Below are positions 1 through 10,510 of a stretch of 64,000 bases of DNA, one piece after another. Position numbers and translations under genes: made by a program. Every line of letters begins with the position of its first letter. Within the stretch, counting starts at the first letter, position 1. The notes below the pieces were generated by a model that worked only from the letters and a program-made list of their open reading frames with translations, did no database searches and was not told the origin of the DNA. The stretch is from Petrolisthes cinctipes (Eukaryota; Arthropoda; Malacostraca; Decapoda; Porcellanidae): NCBI GenBank assembly GCA_033782935.1, contig JAWQEG010000367.1:67001-131000 (forward strand), read 5' to 3'.

Positions 1-662
1 TCTTGCAGGGAGTGTGAGGTTGATGGAAAGCTTGGTGGGGTCGAGTGGGGACACCTGGTACACCTCTATCTGCCCAGACACCTTCAATATACAGCAATAA
101 TACCAGCTTCACACTAACCCATTTGGCCGGATACTTCTCCGTTCGTCACTCAAACAGGGACGTCAGTATTGACGCCATAGCCCAAAACACGGACAAGATA
201 GAGGAAATTGATTGGACGAATCCATCCACAGTGTAGTGTTTGTAAACAGTGTGAAAGCAAGTGTGGGAAGGCAAGATGGAGTTGGATTACCAGGATTTAC
301 TGGTGATTGGTGTAATTGTGTTTTCTTGTGGAAAAGGTCAGCCAGGACGAGCCGAGTGTGTGAGGCTAGCGTGGCTGAGTCCCCGAGAAGAGATGTCGTC
401 TGTTTGTTAACGTTATTGATGTGGTGCAACATTTCAGTTTCAGTGACAATCACTCGTAATCTGCCATTGAACAATCGCATATGATACAATTATTTTTATA
501 TTATTTTCTTATTACAGTGTATAACAATCATAATGTCAAAACTTCTTCATATAGTATTTAAGAATATTCAACATCATTTGCACGGACAGAACCGCATAGG
601 AAAAGTAAAACAGATATTATCACGTCCGTGCATAGAAGGGGATCCGTTTCCTTGAGTTATGT
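1..662. other. Non-coding flank with a diverged repeat (repeat I) and a doubtful short exon
   Basis: No gene is recognised. Positions about 100-180 resemble the reverse complement of 12130-12215: both contain a TTTGGCC-type core followed by a CTCCGT-CGTCA block, so this is a diverged copy of a repeat seen three times in the window. An ATG at 276 opens a 42-codon frame ending at 401, with a hydrophobic start (LLVIGVIVF) and a possible splice donor (AAAG|GTCAGC) near 339. It matches nothing I know and could be chance. Confidence 0.3.
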
Positions 663-799
663 AGCCTGGTTGTATTTTCCCGAAGCGTAAATGGGTATGT
701 GCCATACGAGATTTTAGAGCCAACCACAGCCCGAATTGACTTCTCAGTGTGCCAGACGTACAATGAAATGCATACAAACACTCGCTTTCTTATATATAC
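663..799 (+). repeat. Left arm of an inverted repeat split by gypsy copy 1
   Basis: This stretch is clearly similar to the reverse complement of 7469-7615. Shared blocks include TTTTCCCGAA, a run around TTAGAGCCAA, CACAGCCCGA and GTGTGCCAGACG. The two arms face each other across the LTR element, so the element landed near the centre of a palindromic repeat or fold-back element. The arm ends in TTATATATAC directly before the LTR. Confidence 0.75.
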
Positions 800-1985
800 T
801 GTTACGCGTGCCTGAATAATTATTAATTTGTTAGTATTGCTATCCATTTTTGACAGTGACTGTGAGAGTGGTTGTGAGTGTGGTTGTACAAGCTCGCACC
901 TGGATCTGTTGTGTGCAACGCTATCTTATCTAATGTGTGCAAAGCTAGCTTATCTAATTATTCCATTTTCTTTAGGTATTCTTGTCATAAGGGTGAGAGT
1001 GTCTTGACCAACTAGATTCGCTGGATTCGTACGCCTTCTCTCCCCCTTCTCGCAGCTGCATATGTGATAAACTCTCCGATTTCTTTCCTATTGACTCCCA
1101 ATAGTTTCTTGGGAGGGAACGTATGAGTGATGTGTGCTTAAGTCAGTGTTAAAGTAACACTTCGGAGACACGATTGCTTTTCTTTGTGAAGCTAACAGTA
1201 TACCCTTTGTGTAGCCAATAGAATATAAGGCAAGGGGTTAAGCCTGTAGAGCTCAGTTACCAGTGGGCCAGGGATAACTCAGTTTGGGTTTTGTAAGTGA
1301 GTGAGTGTGGTGAGATTCGGATGGAGACTCGCTACGTATTTTGATAAGTATAAATTGTGTTTACTTCTATATTCTTCTCACAGTAACATAGGGTCACTCT
1401 CATATTAATTTGATATTACTATTATTACTATTATTATATTATTACATGTGTGTTGTGATGCATTGATGTGTATTTTTCATATGTGCCAGTGAAGTGCTAA
1501 CTTACTATTATTATTGATAGATTAATTCTGTGCTTACGTGTGCCTAGAGCCTTGTGTTATTGAAGTGATGGCACAGTGGTAGTGAGTTATTGAGTGATTA
1601 TTACAAGTGCATTATATATTCTGGGAACTCTGTCTCACGTTCTGTCATAGTTGGGAATCCTGATTTCATTTACTAATTCTTTCAGTGTTTATTGTTTGTC
1701 TTTGTGTTTGTTCTTATTGTCAATATATAATATAGAAAATCAGAGTAGTTTCTCTATCATCTTTTATTCATTGTATCCGGACCTGGGTATATGTATGGAC
1801 GGTCTCTTTGGGTTGTGTTAGCATTCTTTCATATAGGCTGGGTTTGTACTTTTACTTATAATTCATAACTTTAATAGTCAGATACCTGCCACCCAGTGCA
1901 ATTTTATTCTGTTGATAGCTAACTTTGGGGTAAGTCTAGTCTAGTGACTAGTACTGTACCGTATCTCTACCCTCCGTCCGTAAAA
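800..1985 (+). repeat. 5' LTR of gypsy copy 1
   Basis: It matches 6282-7468 along its length. It starts TGTTACGCG at 800 and ends CGTAAAA, where the 3' LTR has CGTAACA. A CCAAT-like block followed by AATATAAGG at about 1218-1230 is a plausible promoter for the element, as the same block occurs in the other LTRs of the window. Confidence 0.92.
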
Positions 1986-1992
1986 TATAAAT

Positions 1993-2010
1993 TGGCGACC
2001 TCGCCAGGAT
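1993..2010 (+). promoter_or_regulatory. Candidate primer-binding site
   Basis: TGGCGACCTCGCCAGG starts 7 nt after the 5' LTR and opens with the TGG expected opposite a tRNA CCA end. The same site lies at 58651 in copy 2. I cannot name the tRNA from memory. Confidence 0.6.
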
Positions 2011-2121
2011 TTCCAATTTTTGCTGAACTGAGACTGGTGTTCTATCATTGCAATACTGTTGTATTTTTTCTTGTATTGCATTTTTCCATTTTTGTGTACT
2101 TTGCCTAATAGTTAGTGAGCA

Positions 2122-3402
2122 ATGGAGACTCAGGGTGTGGCTAGTGAAAAGTGTGCTCCACTTCATCTCACTTCTGAGCAGGATGCTGCAGAGTTTATTA
2201 ATTCAAGTCCTAATTCCGAGAGAGTAAGATCACTGAGAGAGGAATTATTACTTGTAGCACAGAAGTTGGAACTTGCCTTTGAAAGTTCCAACGCATTTCC
2301 ACTAGCTAACCTGATTTGCCACCATCTATGCGGCACTGAATTGTATGATTTTGTTGAGAGGAAGGATAATGCTTCTGTCGTAAGTGACTGGTCTGTACAT
2401 TCTGATTTGCTTGAAGCCACTGTGGTTCAGAATAAACAATTTGGGAATGACCAAGCTGCGCGTGACCATGAGTTCCGTATGCTACAATTAGAGTCTGAGA
2501 GAGAGGAAAGGAGATTAGAGTCTGAGAGAAAGGAAAGGACAGCTCAGATGGAGTTTGAGAGAGAGGAAAGGAGAGCTCAGATGGAGCTTGAGCAAAGGAA
2601 ACTGGAATTGGAGTTGGAGAGATATAAAGTGGACCATGAGCCACGACGACCGGTTGCGTCGGGAGTGTCATCAGAACAGCACAGGTTGGTTCCTAAGTTT
2701 GATGAGGACCATGTTGCTGAATTTTTCCACAGATTTGAGAAGGTAGCAGAGAGTAGTGGGTGGCCGAAGGAACGATGGTCAACGCTGGCACAGTCAGTAT
2801 TTTGTGGTAAAGCTTTAAGAGCATTTGATGCTCTCAGTTTTCAGGAATCTTTGAATTATGAAACCTTAAAGTCTGCTGTACTGAGGACGTATGAATTAAG
2901 ACCAGAAGCTTACAGACAGAGGTACCGTAATAGTAAGAAACGCCCTAATGAGACATGGATTGAATTTATTAAATATCAGAGTGACCTATTTCAAGCATGG
3001 ATAAGAAGTGAGAAAGTAGAAGATAACTATTGTAGGTTGGAGGAGGTGGTTAAGTTGGAGCAATTTCTGAGCCAGATGGAGCCAGATTTGCAGATGTTTA
3101 TAAGTGATAAGAGAGTAAAGACAGCTGAGGAAGCTGCAGTTTATGCTGATGATTACGTTTTAGTCAGGAAGCAATTTAAAGCCAGAGACAAAGGGCAAAA
3201 TAGACCCCCTCCAACCACCAATAATAAAATTTATGTTTGCGATGTCTCCCCGAATTCTAAAAGCACTCATGTCACTAGCCCCAGTCCCCCAGGTATCTCA
3301 CATGCACAAACACCTACACGCACTCCACACAAACCTTGGACACGAACTTTCACATGTACATATTGCCACAAAACAGGGCATACTGTAGACAGATGTTGGT
3401 AA
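2122..3402 (+). CDS. gag: Gag polyprotein, SCAN-like capsid and zinc knuckle
   Basis: Structural protein that packages element RNA in virus-like particles. The 426-residue frame starts at an ATG shortly after the primer-binding site. Residues about 110-170 are charged heptad-like repeats (EREERR, ELERYK), probably a coiled coil. Residues about 240-355 look like the SCAN/capsid fold: ETWIEF, then VVKLEQFLSQMEPDLQMFI and a TAEEAA stretch. A CCHC zinc knuckle, CTYCHKTGHTVDRC, ends the protein. The TAA at 3400 is in the same frame as pol and is also present in copy 2, so Gag-Pol may be made by stop readthrough, or an ancestral stop was inherited. The frame is intact in this copy, unlike copy 2, which lacks the zinc knuckle. 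The link between SCAN and Gmr1-type Gag is established knowledge; the assignment here is by motif. Confidence 0.88.
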   Translation: METQGVASEKCAPLHLTSEQDAAEFINSSPNSERVRSLREELLLVAQKLELAFESSNAFPLANLICHHLCGTELYDFVERKDNASVVSDWSVHSDLLEATVVQNKQFGNDQAARDHEFRMLQLESEREERRLESERKERTAQMEFEREERRAQMELEQRKLELELERYKVDHEPRRPVASGVSSEQHRLVPKFDEDHVAEFFHRFEKVAESSGWPKERWSTLAQSVFCGKALRAFDALSFQESLNYETLKSAVLRTYELRPEAYRQRYRNSKKRPNETWIEFIKYQSDLFQAWIRSEKVEDNYCRLEEVVKLEQFLSQMEPDLQMFISDKRVKTAEEAAVYADDYVLVRKQFKARDKGQNRPPPTTNNKIYVCDVSPNSKSTHVTSPSPPGISHAQTPTRTPHKPWTRTFTCTYCHKTGHTVDRCW

Positions 3403-6189
3403 AAGGCAGGAGTTGTTAGGCCAACTAATTTTGTTTCTTGCGACAGGGCTATTGTCACAGTTTCTGAGCCCTGAAAGGATAGTAGGGATAACTCTGTTTT
3501 ACCCACTTCTAAAGATAGAGCTCTTTCAGAAGGAGGGAAGGGTGCAGTGGATGCTGTTCCCATGTCTGACGTTACAGGAGCTGTTGTCCAGTCGGTAGCT
3601 ACGGATACTATGGCTGGGGATTGTTATGCTCCGTATCGGTCTGATGGGTTGGTCAAGTTGGGGGAATCCCAGCATCCTGTTAAGATACTCCGAGACACTG
3701 GTTCTACAATTACTCTGTGGGTAAGACCGAAACATGTTGAGGTGAATTCCAAAAATTTTGTTTTGCTCATGGGAGTTGGAGGCTCCCTGACGGTTCCTTT
3801 GGTGGAGTGTAGGGTGAGTTGTGATTTATTTAAAGGGATGGCACAGGTTGGAGTGGTGGAGTCATTGCCCGAACCTGATGTGGATCTAATACTTGGGAAT
3901 GATTTGGTTAGGGGTGAGGAAGTGAGTGCCCCAGTAATGACCAAGGATCCTGTACCTGCCGAAGTTGTGGAGGAAGAGGACCAGATGAACTTCCCCGTAT
4001 GTGCCGTGACCCGATCGATGTCAAGGGTGGAGGAGAGCCGGCGTGTGGAAGCAGCCGAGGCAGTTTTAACTCCTTCCGACCCACCAGTGGAGGACGTCGA
4101 CGGCGATGGAGAATCACCGGACGACCTTTCTTTAACTAATCTTTTTTCAGATACCTCTAGTGAGCAGTTGTCTTTAGAGTGTGTTGCTGTTGATAAATTT
4201 AAGAATTTGCAAGGTAGTGACCCAGGTATCCAAGAGTTAAGGAGCCTGGCAGTTGAAAATGTGGGGGAAGAGAAGGGATCATGTTTATATGAGAAGGATG
4301 GAGTTTTGTACAGGAGGTGGAGACCTCCTCATACTAGTGTGGATGAGGGATTGAGGGATGTACACCAGTTAGTTGTGCTGAGTGTGTGCCGGCAGGAACT
4401 AATTAGGCTAGCTCATGATATTCCCTTTGCTGCCCACTTAGAAGTGAGGAAGACACTTGAACGGCTTATGGCAGAATTTTACTGGCCTGCCATGAGGGCT
4501 GATGTGTACCAGCATGTGAGAAGTTGTCATACATGTCAGGTTGTGGGACGGCCTAACCAGAAACCATCTAAGTCTCCCCTAATTCTCATCCCTGCTATTG
4601 GGCCGCCTTTCTCAAAGTTAATCATAGACATAGTGGGTCCACTTCCTACCACTTCTACTGGATTTCAGTACCTTCTTACCATATTAGACCCTTGTACCAG
4701 GTACCCTGAGGCAATTCCCCTCAGAACTATGAATGCTAAGGCTGTTGTGAAAGCATTGTTGGGATTTTGTACGAAGTTTGGGTTACCTAATGAGATACAG
4801 TCTGATAGGGGTTCTAACTTTTTGTCTAACTTGTTCCAGCAGACTTTGGAAAAGTTAGGAGTTAAACATGTCAGATGCAGTGCTTACCATCCAGAGTCCC
4901 AGGGTGCCTTGGAGAGATACCACCAGACCCTGAAGAATATGATGAGGAAATACTGCTTGGAACACACCAAGGATTGGGACAAGGGTGTTCCTTTCCTACT
5001 GTTTGCAACGAGGGAAGTACCACAGGAGAGACTGGGTTTCTCTCCGAATGAGCTTGTCTTCGCACACCATGTCAGAGGTCCTTTGAGCATCGTCAAGGAG
5101 GCATGGAGTAGTGACGTCGACACCAGCAAGAACCTTCTACAATACGTCATGGAGTTCAAGACCCGTCTGAGTAACACTAGGGAAGAGGCGAAGAAGAACC
5201 TTGAGGAAGCCAAAGGGAAAATGAAACAGTGGTATGATCAGAAGGCCCGATAGAGGGAGTTCCAAGTTAGTGATGAAGTGTTGGAGCTACTGCCTCTTCA
5301 AGGTCAACCCCTGGCTGCCAAGTTTCAAGGTCTGTACGTGGTAGAGAAGAGGCTGGGTGAGACTAACTACCTTGTGAAGACGCCCGACCGGCGGAGGTCT
5401 CATCAGTTGTGCCATGTGAATATGTTGAAGCTGTACTACCGCCCTTTGAAGACTCCAGTGACAACACAGCATGTTGTGGCTGTGGCTGTGGAAGAAGATG
5501 ATGATGTGGCAGAGGTAACCTGTGAATTTCAAGAATGTAATTGGGTGGACAACGAGGAAGCAGAGACGACTCTACGGGACAAGGTGTCACATTTACCTCC
5601 AGAGCAAGTGGAGCAGTTGTGGAAGTTGATGTCGACCTATGGCAAGGTGTTCGCCAGTGTTCCTGGTAGGACTGATTGGACTCAACACGACGTGGACGTG
5701 GGCGAGGCTATGCCAGTTAAGCTGTCGCTCTACCGAGTCAGCCCACGCTATTTTGAAAGTGCTAAGGACATACTCGTCCACTATCCCGTGATAACCTCAC
5801 CCAAGTTTGACAAACCATTCATACTAGCAGTGGACGCTAGCAATGTAGGAGCAGGAGCTGTGTTGATGCAGGAGGACGAGCAGGGGGTGGAGCATCCTGT
5901 TTCGTATTTCAGTAAAAAGTTCTCTACCAGTCAGAAGAACTACTCAGTTATAGAAAAGGAACTCCTAGCCCTGATCCTCGCCCTGTAACACTTTGCTGTG
6001 TATGTACCTGCATTTGGACCAATACTTAGGGTGTACACTGACCACAACCCTTTGAAGTACTTGAACAGTTTGCGGGCCAAGAACCAAAGGCTTACCCGTT
6101 GGAGTTTGTTCCTCCAACTGTATCACCTAGACGTATGTCATATAAGAGGTGTTGATAATGTGATAGCCGATTGTCTATCTAGAAGTTAA
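3403..6189 (+). pseudogene. pol: Pol polyprotein: protease, integrase, RT remnant, RNase H
   Basis: One frame, the same as gag, runs to the TAA at 6187 but is broken by TGA 3469, TAG 5251 and TAA 5986. At the first two sites copy 2 has a sense codon (CGA, TGG). Protease: DTGS with the Asp codon at 3694, and an ILGND motif near 3889. Integrase: HHCC zinc module at about 4411-4540 ending CHTC, then catalytic D at 4627, D at 4804 and E at 4912, a D-59-D-35-E spacing. A GPY/F-like tail lies near 5317-5420. Next is the conserved lead-in to RT (GRTDWTQHDVDVG), which passes straight into the RT/RNase H connector; the palm with its YxDD motif is gone. RNase H keeps VDASNVGAGA (Asp at 5833), the KELLAL glutamate and TDHNPLKYL. 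Integrase upstream of RT is the notable point. Confidence 0.9.
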
Positions 6190-6260
6190 ATGTTTTGATT
6201 TTGATTTTTGCATGTTGTACATAACTTTTGTAAACCTAAGAACGAATTTTCCAGAGGAAA

Positions 6261-6281
6261 ACTCTTTCTTTGGTGGGGGCG
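6261..6281 (+). promoter_or_regulatory. Polypurine tract
   Basis: TTTGGTGGGGGCG lies immediately before the 3' LTR, where the plus-strand primer is expected. The same sequence precedes the 3' LTR of copy 2 at 62646. Confidence 0.6.
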
Positions 6282-7468
6282 TGTTACGCGTGCCTGAATA
6301 ATTATTAATTTGTTAGTATTGCTATCCCTTTTTGACAGTGACTGTGAGAGTGGCTGTGAGTGAGGTAGTACAAGCTCGCACCCGGATCTGTTGTGTGCGA
6401 CAATATCTTATCTAATGTGTGCGAAGCTAGCTTATCTAATTATTCCATTTTCTTTAAGTATTCTTGTCAGAAGGGTGAGAGTGTCTTGGCCAGCTAGATT
6501 CGCTGGATTTGTACGCCTTCTCTCCCCCTTCTCGCAGCTGCATATGTGATAAACTCTTCGATTTCATTCCTATTGACTCCCAATAGTTTTTTGGGAGGGA
6601 ACTTATGAGTGATGTGTGCTTAAGTCAGTGTTAAAGTAACACTTCAGAGACTCGCTTGCTTTTCTTTGTGAAGCTAACAGTATACCCTTTGTGTAGCCAA
6701 TAGAATATAAGGCGAGGGGTTAAGCCTGTAGAGCTCAGTTACCAGTGGGCCAGGGACAACTCAGTTTGGGTTTTGTAAGTGAGTGAGTGTGGTGAGATTC
6801 GGATGAAGACTCACTACGTATTTTGATAAGTATAAATTGTGTTTACTTCTATATTCTTCTCACAGTAACATAGGGTCACTCTCATATTAACTTGATATTA
6901 CTATTATTACTATTATTATATTATTACATGTGTGTTGTGATGCATTGATGTGTATTTTTCATATGTGCCAGTGAAGTGCTAACTTACTATTATTATTGAT
7001 AGATTATTTCTGTGTTTACGTGTGCCTAGAGCCTTGTGTTATTGAAGTGATGGCACAGTGGTAGTGAGTTATTGAGTGATTATTGCAAGTGCATTATATA
7101 TTCTGGGAACTCTGTCTCACGTTCTGTCATAGTTGGGAATCCTGATTTTTATGTACTAATTTTTTCAGTGTTTATTGTTTGTCTTTGTGTTTGTTCTTAT
7201 TGTCAATATATATTATAGAAAATCAGAGTAGTTTCTCTATCATCTTTTATTCATTGTATCCGAACCTGGGTATATGTATGGACGGTCTCTTTGGGTTGTG
7301 TTAGCATTCTTTCATATAGGCTGGGTTTGTACTTTTACTTATAATTCATAACTTTAATAGTCAGATACCTGCCACCCAGTGCTATTTTATTCTGTTGATA
7401 GCTAACTTTGGGGTAAGTCTAGTCTAGTGACTAGTACTGTACCGTATCTCTACCCTCCGTCCGTAACA
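6282..7468 (+). repeat. 3' LTR of gypsy copy 1
   Basis: Direct repeat of 800-1985, beginning TGTTACGCG and ending CGTAACA. It is followed by AATGCTTATATATACT, the mirrored partner of the left flank. Confidence 0.92.
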
Positions 7469-7615
7469 ATGCTTATATATACTATAGATGGCCTTGGTTT
7501 GGATACCACTCGTGCGTCTGGCACACCGAGAAGTCAACTCGGGCTGTGATTGGCTCTAATTTCTCCTATGGCACATAACCAGTTATTAATGTTCGGGAAA
7601 ATGCAGCCTGGTTCC
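7469..7615 (-). repeat. Right arm of the inverted repeat split by gypsy copy 1
   Basis: Reverse-complement partner of 663-799. It starts with CTTATATATACT, found in direct orientation on the other side of the element, then carries GTCTGGCACACCGAGAAGTC and GGGCTGTGATTGGCTCTAA as inverted matches. Confidence 0.75.
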
Positions 7616-7740
7616 CACTGCCAGCGTCTGAACCATGGAGGTATAAAATATGGGGAGGGCATGATGTCACATACTTGAAGCCAGTTTTCTATTGGTCGGC
7701 TGTCAAGTACACCCAAAACATTGGTCAGCTGATCTGGACA
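7616..7740 (+). repeat. Repeat I copy with a TATA-like box
   Basis: CCATGGAGGTATAAA followed by TATGGGGAGGGCAT, and later AAGTACACCCAAAACAT, recur in reverse complement at 12020-12135. The TATAAA sits in a GC-richer setting and looks like a core promoter, but no reading frame follows. Past 7740 to 8020 I see nothing coding. Confidence 0.5.
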
Positions 7741-8020
7741 CAACTTGTGGCGAGTTATTGTTTCTCACTTTTTGAACCATTTTCCTTGCCTATGGTTGTG
7801 TGAAAAGAAGAGATCGTAGTAAAACTATAATATATCACAGGTGAGGTGAAAACTTAATAACAATATATATTTACGAGGAAAGTTAAATTAATTAAACAAA
7901 ACTAAAATGCAGAGTCTGCCTGTGCCACACGTCCTATTGCAAATAAGTTTGAGACAATTAGCTTGAATTGACTGTTTATCATAAATGTTGCTTGATGAGA
8001 TAGTGGCAGCAACAGAAGGA

Positions 8021-8194
8021 GACGACTGAGAGTCAAGCTCAAGTACTGGGAGCGGTTAAGTGTACCTTGTTAAGGAGATAACTGAGAGACAAGCCCAAGT
8101 ACTGGGAGGTGTTATGTGTGCCTTGTTAAGGAGACAACTGAGAGACCAGTCCAGGTACTGGGAGGTGTTAATTAAGTGTACTTTGTGAAGGACC
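8021..8194 (+). repeat. Tandem repeat, 56-bp period, three units
   Basis: Three units start near 8021, 8077 and 8133, each with AACTGAGAG, CAAGTACTGGGAG and CTTGTTAAGGA blocks. The third unit has a small insertion (AATTAAGTG). The period was counted from the shared starts. Confidence 0.8.
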
Positions 8195-8974
8195 ACTGTA
8201 CCTTCACTGGTCACTGGATAACCCCACACTTGTCTGGTTGCCAAAGGTATTTTGTACTGTACCAGGACCCTCTGGTGCACCCTATAATAGACTGTTGTTG
8301 CCAGCTGTGGGGTCATCAAGCGACCTGTGAAGTTGCACAATACAGACATATTCTGACCATGGCTGATATATTAGGACCTGATTCGAACTTTTGTCTTGTC
8401 TTATTAAAACCCTTCCCTTGGGTGATTAGAAGAATTTTCTCTGTTGATTTGGGTTTTTGTGTTGGCTGATTTGGACCCATGTGAAGCACAAGCAAGTTTA
8501 TTTTCATTTACAAAGATGACCTGTAATCCATTAGTTGCCTAAATTTTAAGGCACGGCAGGTGTAAAATAAAGAGATACCAAAGAAAACAGGTGGAGAAGC
8601 TACAAGAGCATCTCATGAATCTGTGGGAGGACTATAATGAAAGGAACATAATAACTGGTCACTTACTAAAGAAATATTTAGTTATATATTCGCCGTAGTG
8701 AACGGACTCCTAACAGGGATGTTAATTTTTTTTTTTTGCGCAATTAATATTACCAGTTTTACAAAGGTCCAAATAAGCCAATAAATAGTTTGAATCAGCC
8801 TGGTCCTAATAAGCCTGTTACCCATTGTTGGTTGCTTGTCTCAAAATTTAATACATAGTTATTCCTCAGGCCCTACCGGTGATCCTCTTGCCCACATTGA
8901 GCAGTATTCTAGACAAACAGCTCTTGACGATATGGTACATAGAACGTGCTTCAGTGACACGTACGTTCATTTAA
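8195..8974. other. No gene recognised
   Basis: AT-rich sequence with short chance frames only. A pyrimidine-AG junction near 8870 precedes a short open stretch, but it matches no family I know. Confidence 0.5.
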
Positions 8975-9077
8975 GAATGTGTATCTTGACATAATGTACA
9001 GTATAGTTTCTCTCATTCCACCAAAAATGCTATCAATGTCACTTCACGTCATGTCATGTGACAAGAAGTCTACACCT
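8975..9077 (+). repeat. Repeat G fragment
   Basis: The block with TATCTTGACATAATGTACAG and GTCATGTCATGTGACAAG resembles 11560-11640, where the same order of motifs occurs. The fold-back element begins right after it. Confidence 0.55.
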
Positions 9078-10510
9078 TTTCTCCCTCAGATTAGAATAGC
9101 TGATGTTCAAATTAAAACAACTGAACTTCAAGTTAAAACAACAGAACTTCAAATTAAAATACCTGAAGTTTAATATAAACTACCAATAGTTTAATTCAAA
9201 ACATTTGAAATTTAATTAAAAAGAACTGAAGTCTTATTTAAAATAAGTTAATTTTAGTTTAAAATAAAAATAATGTGTTTATGAATTCATTGAACAGTAG
9301 ATAAAAATAAATGAGCAGCATATTATAGACTGCTCTGTACCATTGGATCACTACAAATATTATGCCCAGTCAACCTCATCCAACCTTGTTTAGGTAATAA
9401 TAGGTTAGGATAATAACTAAAACAAAGTGTGACATTGCACGTAAATAACGCTACGCTTGTGTCCAAAATATGACAAAGTATATAATAAATACACTGGCCA
9501 AGCAGGTTGGGCAAGTAGCCTAGCCTACATGACTGGCGCCCGTAAGGGAAGTATTACTTGCAGTGACGTGGGCAGTACATTAAGGGTTTTGGCGTCCTTT
9601 CGGTCCCAGCCTTTCCTTTTCAGTTCTTCAGCTATCCCTCCGTTCCTCTATTTTCTTCGCACTTGCTGTTCCACCTCTGAATCACCTTTTCTCACTGGTG
9701 AGGGCTGGTTCTACCCACAAATGATGAATTTGGCATTCTCTACCACACCCTGGTCTATTCTGTCTGTATCTTACTATTTCTCATTCATTCTGGGTAGCTG
9801 GCGAGATCGCCCGATTGGGTGGCACAATAAGGAAGGCTACAGATGGCGAGTTTGTTGGCTTTTGGGTACTACATGCCTATGAGCCAGCAGTCCCCTCTTC
9901 TGTTGCCTTCGAAGAAACAGATCTTACTATCTCCAGCATCTGCACGGCTTAGGTCAACCAGACTCGGGACTGCTCGGCCGGACAGTTTGGGGAACTACAA
10001 CAACAACATGGCTGGCGTTCGTCATGATCACCAAGCCCTTTTCTATGTATAGATAAACTGTAGTTTTAACTATACTGTATATATTTATATTCTCACTGAG
10101 TTTATTCACTCAAAAACACTTCCAAAACGTGAATAAATAAAAGAAAATACACTCACAAAATGCATACAAACCTTCTCTGACTAAGCATTATCTCTAATTT
10201 CCCGCCAAACCTGCGAACCAATCAGAGCGCTACACTCCAGGAAGACTCGTTTTCTAATATCTTATGGAATTAATTTGATACGCTGCTCATTTATTTTATC
10301 TACTGTACAATGAATTCATGAACAAAATATTTTTTTTTTTTATTAAAATTCACTTATTTTAAATAAAACTTCAGGTAGTTTAAATTAAAGTTCAGGTAGT
10401 TTAAATTAAAGTTCAGGTAGTTTAAATTAAAGTTCAGGTAGTTTAAATTAAAGTTCAGGTAGTTTAAATTAAAGTTCAGTAATTTTAATTTGATGGTGAA
10501 AAGCTTGTAT
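9078..10510. mobile_element. Fold-back-like element with long inverted arms
   Basis: The left arm (about 9090-9330) and right arm (about 10263-10500) are inverted copies. GAATTCATTG, AGTAGATAAAA and AAATGAGCAGC on the left pair with GCTGCTCATTT, TTTTATCTACT and CAATGAATTC on the right. Both arms hold short repeats built on ACTTCAGGTAGTTTAAATTAA or its inverse. The centre (about 9535-9660) includes a block (TTAAGGGTTTTGGCG, CTTTCGGTCCC) also found at 32985-33060 and 45135-45200. There is no transposase frame. This resembles a non-autonomous fold-back DNA element; the superfamily is unknown. Confidence 0.6.
10368..10482 (+). repeat. 21-bp tandem repeat inside the right fold-back arm
   Basis: About five and a half head-to-tail copies of the 21-bp unit TTCAGGTAGTTTAAATTAAAG (positions 10368-10482). 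The units adjoin with no spacers. Diverged inverted relatives lie at about 9097-9190. Confidence 0.9.

Larger units (their letters stand above)
800..7468 (+). mobile_element. Gmr1-like Ty3/gypsy LTR retrotransposon, copy 1 (RT palm deleted)
   Basis: Two LTRs of about 1.19 kb (800-1985 and 6282-7468) begin TGTTACG and end CGTAACA (CGTAAAA in the 5' copy). Between them lie a primer-binding site, gag, and a pol with the order protease, integrase, short RT remnant, RNase H, then a purine-rich tract. Integrase before RT is the copia-like order known in Gmr1-type gypsy elements, and the SCAN-like Gag agrees. The RT palm between about 5745 and 5760 is missing, and pol has several in-frame stops, so the copy cannot move alone. 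Flanking bases ATAC/ATGC make at best an imperfect 4-bp duplication. The two LTRs differ by scattered substitutions only, which suggests a moderately recent insertion. Confidence 0.93.

Noticed and set aside
8871..8998. Open segment after a pyrimidine-AG site near 8870
   Set aside because: Two frames are open, neither resembles a known protein, and the end overlaps repeat G.
10368..10482. Regular 21-bp repeats that might suggest a CRISPR-like array
   Set aside because: Units are head to tail without spacers in an animal genome; it is a simple tandem repeat.
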